A DNA stretch of 5,692 nt from assembly GCA_012032575.1 (NCBI GenBank), contig JAAUSP010000504.1, positions 1-5,692 of the forward strand, in the 5' to 3' direction. The stretch comes from Anaerolineales bacterium (GTDB lineage Bacteria > Chloroflexota > Anaerolineae > 4572-78 > J111). A model generated the notes under the pieces. The model was not told the origin of the DNA, made no database searches, and worked only from the letters and a program-made list of their open reading frames with translations. A program made the position numbers and the translations under genes. Positions 1 to 5,342 of the stretch are shown one piece after another (positions within the stretch are counted from its first letter, which is position 1; each line of letters opens with the position of its first letter).

Positions 1-46
1 TTGACGACTTTTAGCCACAGCGCCGATTCATCCAGGAGTTTGCTTG

Positions 47-205
47 ATGAACCTTATCCTTCCTTGGCCGAGATACGCTCTCCTCCGATTAATAATCCTG
101 CTGCCGGATTGGGCCTGGCCGGCCTTGACTGCCACCCTGACCCGGTTGGCTCTGGCCGCTGCGCTGAAAAATATCAACCCGGGCGGGCAAATTGGCAGAG
201 CCTGA
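47..205 (+). CDS. Small hydrophobic protein, 52 aa, unknown function
   Basis: A short reading frame starts at ATG 47 with a strong ribosome binding site, AGGAG at 34-38, eight bases upstream. The 52-residue product is rich in Leu, Ala, Ile and Trp from about residue 9 to 40 (ALLRLIILLPDWAWPALTAT and onward) and ends in a short polar tail. It could be a membrane-associated or amphipathic-helix peptide; a proline and an aspartate near residues 20-21 break the hydrophobic run, so a clean transmembrane helix is not certain. Its stop overlaps the start region of the WGR gene, which suggests translational coupling. I recognise no family. A competing frame, open from 1 to 270, has no ribosome binding site and a less protein-like composition, so I prefer this one. 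Confidence 0.45.
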   Translation: MNLILPWPRYALLRLIILLPDWAWPALTATLTRLALAAALKNINPGGQIGRA

Positions 206-506
206 CCCGCCGGTATTCTGTTTGTTCCACCGCCTGGACCGCGCCAGCAACGTCGCCCGTTTCTACCTGATCACTACCGGCCCGGCCATGTTTGAGGCTT
301 ATGCCGTGACCCGTTTCTGGGGCCGGCTGGGCGGTCAGCAGCGGTCTATGATCTCGCCCTGCGGTTCGGCCGGCGAGGCCCGGTGCCTGGCCTCTCGCCT
401 GGCCCGGCGCCGCCTGAAACGGGGCTACCGGCTGGTCCAGGGCGAGTTGCCCCAGGCCGGGCCAACCCCAGGCGATCCTGATCCATCCGCAGAAAGAACA
501 AGCTAA
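192..506 (+). CDS. WGR-domain protein
   Basis: This is a protein of about 104 residues, most of which is a WGR domain. The domain runs from about residue 16 to 82: a strand with RFYLITTG, then AVTRFWGRLGG with the Trp-Gly-Arg signature at 43-45, then a helix with SAGEARCLASRLARRRLKRGY ending in the conserved Lys-x-Gly-Tyr-like element at 76-79. WGR domains are known from PARPs and bacterial MolR-like proteins and are thought to bind nucleic acid. Here the domain is nearly stand-alone, with only a short Pro/Asp-rich tail. The start is uncertain: TTG 192 overlaps the end of the preceding small ORF by 14 bases, TTG 222 is an alternative just before the domain, and neither has a good ribosome binding site, so coupled translation is likely. 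It lies 85 bp upstream of the DnaA-N protein on the same strand, suggesting a shared DNA-related role. Confidence 0.75.
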   Translation: MAEPDPPVFCLFHRLDRASNVARFYLITTGPAMFEAYAVTRFWGRLGGQQRSMISPCGSAGEARCLASRLARRRLKRGYRLVQGELPQAGPTPGDPDPSAERTS

Positions 507-579
507 AGGATGTCGCACCGATTCACGGAGGGCCCTCGTCACAGCCAGTTATATCCCCGTTCTGTTTATTCCGCCCTTC

Positions 580-584
580 AGGAG
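580..584 (+). promoter_or_regulatory. Ribosome binding site setting a TTG start
   Basis: AGGAG lies seven bases before TTG 592. No ATG or GTG in the same frame sits nearby, and the DnaA domain I homology begins within a few residues of this codon, so this site fixes the unusual TTG start. Confidence 0.65.
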
Positions 585-591
585 CGTTACT

Positions 592-1710
592 TTGACCGCC
601 ACCCCAACCCCTGAACAACTGTGGGACCAAATCGTGCAGCAGCTCCGCCGGCAAATGACCCGGGCCACCTTTGATACCTGGATTAAAGAGACGATGTTGC
701 TTTCGTGTGAGGCCGGCGACTGGCAGATTGGGGTCAAAAGTACCTTTGCCAAAGAGTGGCTGGAGAACCGGCTCAAAGAGACCATTTTGAAGACGGTCTT
801 TTATCTGACCGGCCAGGCGGTCCGCCTGGAGTTCGTAGTCGTCGAGGAGGTCGGTGAAGCGATCCTCAACCCAACCGTGATCAGCCCGGCGGAGCCGCTG
901 AATGGGTCCCGTCGCGCCGTTTCGGCCGGACACCCGCTGGCTGTAGCGGAGAGGGCTGTCACCCTGCCCTCTCCTCTGGACGCAGAGCAGAGAGGCTCAG
1001 GCCTGGCCCTGGACATCCGCCGGCTCAATCGCACCGGTTACCAGCCTTTAACCGATTATTACCCGCTCTTTATCGAGCCGTACCTGCACCGCCGCTGGGA
1101 CACCCCCGGCCAGAAAGCCTACGCCCTGTGGGAAAAGGTGATCGCCCTGGATGGACAGCAGGTCATCAATAACCCCGGCTTTTGCAACTGGACCCGGCCT
1201 GTGACCTACAGTCTCAAAGAATTGGCCGGGCTGCTGGCCGATACCTCCCTCCAGGATTTGACCGGGCGCTATGGCTACTGCTGGCAGGCCAACGAAGCCC
1301 GCCAGCAAGGCCGGCCGCTGGCCGCCTGCTGCCAGTTGTACCAGCCGGACTGTCACTTTGAACGCTCAACCTGCAAACACTGGCGGCTGGGGATCCTGGA
1401 AGTGCTCGCTCTCGAAGGGGTGCAAACGGTTGAAGAGACCGGCGGGCGCAAAAATTACCGGCTCACCTGCCAGTTCTGGCGCAGTTGGCCAATTTTGACC
1501 CCGTGCCAGGCGGGCTTCTTGCCAGCTGGGTTGCAAGCCAAACACCTGAGCTGGCTGGAGAAACACAGCCGGGTGACCGGCCTGACCGCCCAGGCGTGGT
1601 CAACCGAGACAAGCGCCAGCGCCATCGAGCAGTTCGCCGACCGGCAGGTCGGGCGAACGTGCCAGCAGCACTTCTGGCGCAATCCATTTTGGAGCCAAGA
1701 GCGATTGTGA
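592..1710 (+). CDS. DnaA N-terminal (domain I) protein with winged-helix-like C-terminus, no AAA+ domain
   Basis: The 372-residue product starts at TTG 592, preceded by AGGAG at 580-584. Residues 7-83 match DnaA domain I in pattern: PEQLWDQIVQQL, then TFDTWIKETML (26-36), then STFAKEWLENRL (50-61) and a closing strand QAVRLEFVV. In DnaA this domain contacts the DnaB helicase and regulators and self-associates. Residues 84-140 look like a flexible linker. The rest (about 144-372) has no Walker A or B motif and no DnaA domain IV, so this is not the replication initiator. It contains helix-turn-helix-like segments near 205-226 and 264-293, the second ending in a wing-like GGRKNYRLT. A Cys/His cluster at 246-263 (C246, C247, C254, H255, C261, H263) could bind a metal. 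I infer a DNA-binding adaptor that may recruit helicase or other DnaA partners. The function is not established. Confidence 0.8.
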   Translation: MTATPTPEQLWDQIVQQLRRQMTRATFDTWIKETMLLSCEAGDWQIGVKSTFAKEWLENRLKETILKTVFYLTGQAVRLEFVVVEEVGEAILNPTVISPAEPLNGSRRAVSAGHPLAVAERAVTLPSPLDAEQRGSGLALDIRRLNRTGYQPLTDYYPLFIEPYLHRRWDTPGQKAYALWEKVIALDGQQVINNPGFCNWTRPVTYSLKELAGLLADTSLQDLTGRYGYCWQANEARQQGRPLAACCQLYQPDCHFERSTCKHWRLGILEVLALEGVQTVEETGGRKNYRLTCQFWRSWPILTPCQAGFLPAGLQAKHLSWLEKHSRVTGLTAQAWSTETSASAIEQFADRQVGRTCQQHFWRNPFWSQERL

Positions 1711-1714
1711 AATA

Positions 1715-1749
1715 TTTATCTATCCATGACGGATAGATAAAAGTCATGG
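1715..1749 (+). promoter_or_regulatory. Competing hairpins in the leader of the downstream gene
   Basis: Just after the stop at 1710, an 11-bp perfect inverted repeat (TTTATCTATCC at 1715-1725, GGATAGATAAA at 1731-1741) encloses the loop ATGAC. A second pairing, CCATGAC at 1724-1730 with GTCATGG at 1743-1749, uses that loop plus two bases of the first stem. With one base between the first stem and the second 3' arm, both cannot form fully as a pseudoknot, so the two folds should exclude each other. The pair ends two bases before the AAGGGAG ribosome binding site (1751-1757). It could modulate translation or mRNA stability; alternatively the long repeat is a DNA operator. The structures are seen, the regulation is inferred. 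Confidence 0.45.
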
Positions 1750-1761
1750 GAAGGGAGAAAG

Positions 1762-2082
1762 ATGTTGGAAAACCTGGCTACCTTGACCGGTGTGGTCAAA
1801 GCCCTCAAACCCAAAGAGGGCGGCTGCCAATTTACCCTGCTCAGCAAGGGGAATGCCTTCTTTGTGAAAGCCGCCGGGCCGGTCTTGTGTGAGATGCTTA
1901 AAGAAGGGCTGGAGGTTTATGCCGTGCTCATCCCACGCAGTTTTCGGGCCCAAAAGTGTGGCAGCCATCATGTCTATTTTGAAGCGGTGGCCCTCATCCC
2001 AGTCGTGGAGTCAGAGTTGTTTCGGTGGCTAACCCGAGAGTTGTCGGCCTCGATCTTGCGGGAGCACGGCGATTCCGGTTAA
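1762..2082 (+). CDS. Small OB-fold-like protein, 106 aa, unknown function
   Basis: The gene starts at ATG 1762 with AAGGGAG four bases upstream and follows the DnaA-N gene by 51 bp. The product alternates predicted strands in a way that suggests an OB fold: LATLTGVVKAL (5-15), GCQFTLLSKG (21-30), AFFVKAAG (32-39), a helix CEMLKEGL (43-50), EVYAVLIPRS (51-60) and HVYFEAVALIPV (70-81), then a C-terminal helix. The ending VYFEAVALIP resembles the last strand of single-stranded DNA binding proteins, but no family signature is clear and it lacks the acidic SSB tail. It may bind nucleic acid beside the WGR and DnaA-N proteins. That reading rests on the strand pattern and the neighbours only, and a plain hypothetical protein remains possible. 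Confidence 0.7.
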   Translation: MLENLATLTGVVKALKPKEGGCQFTLLSKGNAFFVKAAGPVLCEMLKEGLEVYAVLIPRSFRAQKCGSHHVYFEAVALIPVVESELFRWLTRELSASILREHGDSG

Positions 2083-2103
2083 GACAAGCGGCACCCCTTT
2101 CAG

Positions 2104-2140
2104 AAAAACGGGCCGTCCTGATCAGGACGGCCCGTTTTTT
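2104..2140 (+). terminator. Strong intrinsic terminator, likely bidirectional
   Basis: A perfect 26-bp palindrome, arms CGGGCCGTCCTGA (2109-2121) and TCAGGACGGCCCG (2122-2134), is flanked by five A on the left and six T on the right. It starts 22 bases after the stop at 2082 and ends the plus-strand operon. The A-run makes it a terminator on the minus strand too, protecting the block from transcription arriving from the right. The centre TGATCA would form the loop. Confidence 0.92.
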
Positions 2141-2182
2141 ATTGAGCCAGATCGCAGCCAAATGCAAGATCGGCCGGGACCA

Positions 2183-2212
2183 GGTATCCAAATGAGGGCA
2201 GATGGTATCCAT
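2183..2212. repeat. Direct repeat GGTATCCA, 21 bp apart, possible IS21-type end remnant
   Basis: GGTATCCA occurs at 2183-2190 and again at 2204-2211, each followed by A/T-rich bases (AATG and TTTA), with GAGGGCAGAT between. The 21-bp period places both copies on the same DNA face. Tandem repeats of this spacing and look occur at the ends of IS21-family elements, which are built of multiple terminal repeats. No istA or istB gene is in the window, so this is at most a remnant. A two-site operator is the alternative. Confidence 0.35.
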
Positions 2213-2264
2213 TTAGCTGGCTTAAGTTTCATCTGCCTGGCAAATACACAATATGTAGTAGCTC

Positions 2265-2296
2265 TTGATAAACTGAACCACTATATATAGTATACA
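2265..2296 (+). promoter_or_regulatory. Promoter-like AT-rich element with 12-bp palindrome
   Basis: TTGATA at 2265-2270 resembles a -35 box. Possible -10 boxes are TATAGT at 2286-2291 (15-base spacer) or TATACA at 2291-2296 (20-base spacer), neither ideal. ACTATATATAGT at 2280-2291 is a perfect palindrome that could be an operator. The stretch 2220-2360 is far more AT-rich than its surroundings. It would drive rightward transcription into the repeat region. Confidence 0.3.
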
Positions 2297-2367
2297 ATGC
2301 GGTCTGAATCCTTCGGGTAGTATAAAGTATAAGAGTAGGTTAATTAATGGCTTATGGAGAAATATGA

Positions 2368-2892
2368 GTGTCAGGACTACAAATGATCCCTCTCAAAACA
2401 GCCCGCTATCCGCCGCCATTTTCTATTCGGCTTGTCAGGCGAAGGATTTATTCTCCCCTCACACCGGCTCGATTTCCCCCTGAACCTGGTCAGATAACAG
2501 CCCAACCCTGCCTGGCAGTGATCCGTTACCCCCCCCGACTGTGGCCCGACCGGGCTTCAGGAGTGCCTGAGCGATTTAGGCTACCCCCTGATACCAACCC
2601 GATTTTGCCCCGGCATTTCGCTCCGCCCGACAACAGCCTACCCTCGGCCTGGCGGCGGGCGGAAAACGGTTCCACAACAGCCCGACTTTTTCCAGCCAGC
2701 CCGCCCGGCAGCGAGGAGGCGACTTTACCCCAAGAACAGCAGCCCGATTTTCGTCCGCCCCCAGCCTGGGAACAGCCTGATTTCCACCCGACAGTGACCT
2801 TCCCAATTCCTGCGGCGCAAGTTCCCTCAAAAAAATCGGTTGATGCCTGGTTTTTGCTTCACCCTCGACATCAAATCAGGCAAAAACTTTAA
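2368..2892 (+). CDS. Doubtful proline-rich ORF across degenerate repeats
   Basis: A 174-codon frame opens at GTG 2368, seven bases after GGAGA at 2356-2360 and downstream of a promoter-like AT-rich stretch. An ATG at 2364 is in another frame that closes after 39 codons. The product is very rich in Pro and Arg and carries loosely repeated motifs such as ARYPPP, ARFPPE and IRYPPR at about residues 12, 34 and 52, which follow the underlying DNA repeats. There is no recognisable domain, signal peptide or membrane segment. The repeats recur in shifting frames, which argues that the DNA and not a protein is what was duplicated. I keep it as a low-confidence hypothetical; it is more likely non-coding. 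Confidence 0.2.
   Translation: MSGLQMIPLKTARYPPPFSIRLVRRRIYSPLTPARFPPEPGQITAQPCLAVIRYPPRLWPDRASGVPERFRLPPDTNPILPRHFAPPDNSLPSAWRRAENGSTTARLFPASPPGSEEATLPQEQQPDFRPPPAWEQPDFHPTVTFPIPAAQVPSKKSVDAWFLLHPRHQIRQKL
2395..2800. repeat. Degenerate dispersed repeats with core AACAGCCCGATTT
   Basis: Variants of AACAGCC begin at 2397, 2496, 2632, 2676, 2735 (as AACAGCAGCC) and 2771, several followed by CGAYTTT and then a C-rich run. Extra cores without the AACA part occur near 2469 (CTCGATTTCCCC), 2596 (ACCCGATTTTGCCCC) and 2720 (GGCGACTTTACCCC). Spacing is irregular (36 to 136 bp), so this is neither a CRISPR nor a clean tandem array. Most of the otherwise gene-poor gap between the two convergent operons is made of it. 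It may be a decayed non-coding repeat family. Confidence 0.5.
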
Positions 2893-3023
2893 CAAACAAA
2901 TGCCCCTCGACAAAAGGGCAGTCCCGCATAATCTCAAAGCACGGTTCTTCCGGGTTTAAACGTATTGAGTGCGCAATCAGAGACACAATCGTTGAAAAAG
3001 TCAGGATTTTGGAATTTTTGAAA

Positions 3024-3048
3024 GCCAAGCGCCAGCAGGAAACTTGGC
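3024..3048 (-). terminator. Weak terminator-like hairpin after the ABM gene
   Basis: GCCAAG (3024-3029) and CTTGGC (3043-3048) form a 6-bp stem with a 13-base loop, eight bases past the minus-strand stop at 3056. On the minus strand it is followed by TTTCAAAAATT, a poor U-tract. It is the best candidate for the end of the transporter operon but is weak. Confidence 0.3.
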
Positions 3049-3055
3049 AGTTACG

Positions 3056-3370
3056 CTACTGCCTAGAGTTTGGCTGGCTCACCATAGTCCAGAATTGTAT
3101 GTCAAAGCTGGCCCCGTGAGATTCAGCAAAGGCAATCCATTCTTTTGTATAAGGCTGCGTAAAATGGTAATCAAATGCAGCCTGATCTACAAAGTTTTCA
3201 TAAAACACAAAATGATGGGGGTCAGTTTTGTGTTGATGGATGTCATAGTTGATGCAGCCCGGCTCGGCCCGGGTTTCGCTCACCAAGGCGTCAATCTTTT
3301 CGAGGAGGAGTGGTTCTGTGCCTGGTTTGGCGGTCATAAAAGCTACAAGAGTAAGTTGTTCAGTTTTCAT
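3056..3370 (-). CDS. Antibiotic biosynthesis monooxygenase (ABM) family protein, putative quinol monooxygenase
   Basis: This 104-residue protein fits the usual 95-110 residues of YgiN-like ABM proteins, small dimeric ferredoxin-fold enzymes that oxidise quinones or related aromatics, often without cofactor. The family pattern is clear: an N-terminal strand LTLVAFMTAKPG, a helix LLLEKIDALVSETR, EPGCINYDIHQ (36-46), FVFYENFVDQAAFDYHF (54-70) with Glu58 and His69, and a final strand near DIQFWT. There is no signal peptide, so it is cytoplasmic. The start ATG at 3370 has AGGAGA nine bases upstream. It begins 25 bases after the MalG-like gene ends, so it is probably the last gene of the transporter operon. 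That context may mean it acts on a compound imported by the transporter, but the substrate cannot be told. Confidence 0.9.
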   Translation of the reverse strand: MKTEQLTLVAFMTAKPGTEPLLLEKIDALVSETRAEPGCINYDIHQHKTDPHHFVFYENFVDQAAFDYHFTQPYTKEWIAFAESHGASFDIQFWTMVSQPNSRQ

Positions 3371-3395
3371 AATTTTATTCTCCTGGTTTAGATGA

Positions 3396-4233
3396 TTATC
3401 CCTTCACCGCGCCCAGCGTTAGCCCGCGCACCAGGTAACGCTGGATAAAAACCCTGCGACAATAACCGGCGTCACCACCACACTGCCGGCGGCCATGATC
3501 TGAGTCCATAGCACACTGACAGGCGTAGCATATTCGGTTAGCCCCACCGGTGCAGTGCGGACGCTGGCGGCGCTAAGCACATTAGCAAACAAAAACTCAT
3601 TCCAGCAGAAGATGAACGACAGCATCCCGGCCGAAATCAGCCCCGGTACGACCAACGGTAGGGCTATTCGAAAGAATGTTCCCAGCGGCGATGCGCCATC
3701 AACCAGCGCTGCTTCTTCCAATTCGCGCGGAATATCGGCAAAAAAGCCGCGCAGCATCCAGATTACCAGCGGCAGATTCATAAAGGTGTACATGATGATC
3801 AGACCCGCGTAGGTATCAACAGCCCAATGCTTGAAAAGACGATATAGAGCGGGACTACCGCCACAATGGGTGGAATAATCCGCAGCGAAAGAATCCATGA
3901 CGTAATCTGGTTCTCACCTTTAAGCTGGTAGCGTGCCAGAGGATAGGCCACCATCACCCCAAGGATAAGGGTGAAGAGTGTGGCTAACCCGCCCACATAG
4001 ATGGAGTTGAGCAAATAACCCAGAAAGCCACGCTGGACGAGTACATTGGTGTAGTTCTCCAGAGTGGGCTGAAAAAACCAGGTTATTGTGCTGGTAAAAG
4101 CGTCAACCGGATACTTGAATGAGGTCAAAACCATCCACGCGATTGGAAAAAGGAAGAAAACCAGCGCTGCTATGCCCACCGTATACGTCGAGATAAGCCC
4201 ACTGAGTTTGTGGGATTGCGTACTAGAATACAT
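3396..4233 (-). pseudogene. MalG-like carbohydrate ABC transporter permease (CUT1), two frameshifts
   Basis: This inner-membrane permease of a CUT1 sugar importer starts at ATG 4233 with GAGGTGAT upstream, 18 bases after the MalF-like stop. The first frame gives residues 1-139, with a transmembrane helix at 16-36, the QPTLENYTNVL region and helices near 75-100. It then breaks near 3815-3822, where one missing base shifts translation into a second frame that carries on at DTYAGLIIMY. That frame holds the ATPase-contacting EAA loop (EEAALVDGASPLGTFFRIALP). A second missing base at a run of five T (3447-3451) shifts it again; the third frame gives the typical tail QRYLVRGLTLGAVKG and stop at 3396. 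Repairing both gives 279 residues, the normal family length. All family features survive, so either sequencing deletions or very recent inactivation explains this. Confidence 0.88.
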
Positions 4234-4251
4234 ATATCACCTCAGCAAAAT

Positions 4252-5183
4252 TCAGGCTTGGCTGCGGTCAAGCAGCAGCCGCACAAAAATAGAAACAACT
4301 ATCGTCACAATGATCAGCATAATCCAAGACAAAGCCGAGGCATAGGACATATTGAAGTTACGAAAACCAATGTTGTAGATATGCCAACTCAGTGTATCGG
4401 TAACATTGATAGGACCACCGCGCGTCATCATAAAGATGAGATCGTAAACGCGAAAAGCGTCTATGGTTCTGAGCAGCAGCGCCACCAGGATAGGATAGCG
4501 CAATAAGGGGAGCGTAATATAACGCAGGGTTTGCCAGCGTGAAGCTCCATCAATCGCAGCGGCTTCAAAAGGTTCGAGTGGCAAGGCCTGGACACCGGCC
4601 AGCAGAATCAGAAACATAAACGGGGTCCACTGCCAGACATCCACCAAAGCAATGACGATGAGCGCCACCCTGGTATTGGACAGAAAATCGGTGCGCGGCA
4701 GGCCGACCAGGGTGATAACATTGTTGATCAGGCCATACTCGGTGCCGAGCATAAAGCGCCACAGCAAGCCCACCACAATTGGGGCGAGAGCCAGCGGCAC
4801 CAGGATGAGCGAACGGAACATGCGCACCCCTGGCACGTCGCGGCTAAGGACCAGGGCTAAACCCAACCCCAGCAAAAACTCCACAGTGACAGCAATAGCG
4901 ACAAACTGGGTTGTGACCCACAACGAGTTCCAAAAATTTGGGCTTTCAATCAGTAATTGGAAGTTGCGGAGACCAGCGAATGAGGGCGGTTCGGGATCCA
5001 TCAAGTTGTAACGGAGAAAACTGACTACCAGTGAGTACAGCAAGGGGAGGATCGAGATGGAAACAGGAAGAGCAGCGTTGGTAACATCACCAGATAGGGC
5101 GCCCACGTCCGCCACCGATGCTGCTTTGGTTGCAGCGCACCCGGCGTTCCCCGTTGAACCAACCCATTTATTTTTATAGCCAT
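4252..5183 (-). pseudogene. MalF-like carbohydrate ABC transporter permease (CUT1), one frameshift
   Basis: This is the partner permease of the MalG-like protein. The likely start is ATG 5183, with GAGGGGG eight bases upstream; it encodes a basic cytoplasmic N-terminus (MAIKINGLVQRG, then HRWRTWAPYLVMLPTLLFLF). One base is missing near 5059-5060, and the frame then continues with ISILPLLYSLVVSF, the rest of the first transmembrane helix. An uninterrupted frame begins at 5115, but its first 19 residues are the out-of-frame reading of the true N-terminus. Repaired length is 310 residues, normal for the family. About six hydrophobic segments follow, with a periplasmic-type loop after the first, the EAA motif EAAAIDGASRWQTLRYITLP at about residue 207, and a C-terminal helix ending FVRLLLDRSQA. 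No ATP-binding subunit is in view; CUT1 systems often share one encoded elsewhere. Confidence 0.9.
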
Positions 5184-5251
5184 ATCATTTGCCCCCTCGA
5201 AACAGAGCTACATTATGTGTAAGGCAAGTCCAAATTTTGAGCTTAAAACTG

Positions 5252-5296
5252 TGCGGGCTGCGTGTTGCAAAGTTTGCGTGGAACACGCAGCCCGCA
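5252..5296 (-). promoter_or_regulatory. 15-bp perfect inverted repeat between binding protein and permease genes
   Basis: TGCGGGCTGCGTGTT (5252-5266) and AACACGCAGCCCGCA (5282-5296) pair perfectly around a 15-base loop; four further pairs (AACT 5247-5250 with AGTT 5297-5300) form across a one-base bulge. It lies in the 159-bp gap between the binding-protein stop and the MalF-like start. On the minus strand it is followed by CAGTTTTAAG, a weak U-tract. It probably acts as a partial terminator or a 3'-end stabiliser that keeps binding-protein mRNA above permease mRNA, as intercistronic structures do in maltose-type operons. The role is inferred. Confidence 0.65.
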
Positions 5297-5342
5297 AGTT
5301 AAACTAAATATTTTTTAGATTTGCCTGATCCAGGGAAATCTT

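Noticed and set aside
1..270. Plus-strand frame open from the first base, 89 codons
   Set aside because: No ribosome binding site, overlaps the better supported small ORF and the WGR gene, and its composition is not protein-like. It could at most be the tail of an upstream gene.
523..933. Minus-strand frame opposite the DnaA-N gene, 136 codons
   Set aside because: It is antisense to well conserved DnaA domain I sequence and has no recognisable domain; GC-rich coding DNA commonly gives such shadows.
592..1710. The chromosomal replication initiator DnaA itself
   Set aside because: No Walker A or B motif, no AAA+ domain and no domain IV signature; the length is also short for DnaA.
2395..2800. 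CRISPR array
   Set aside because: Repeats are degenerate, spacing varies from 36 to 136 bp, and there are no equal-length spacers or cas genes.
2576..2830. Minus-strand frame of 84 codons in the repeat region
   Set aside because: It merely reads the repeats in reverse, has no ribosome binding site that I can see, and matches no family.
2850..2887. Inverted repeat GTTTTTGC / GCAAAAAC as a terminator
   Set aside because: AT-rich 8-bp stem with a 22-base loop and no adjacent gene end; too weak to call.
3555..3812. Plus-strand frame antisense to the MalG-like gene
   Set aside because: Shadow of a clear permease; no features of its own.
5059..5115. Start of the MalF-like gene at 5115
   Set aside because: The first 19 residues of that frame are the out-of-frame reading of a better N-terminus that begins at ATG 5183 with a good ribosome binding site; the frames join by one missing base.
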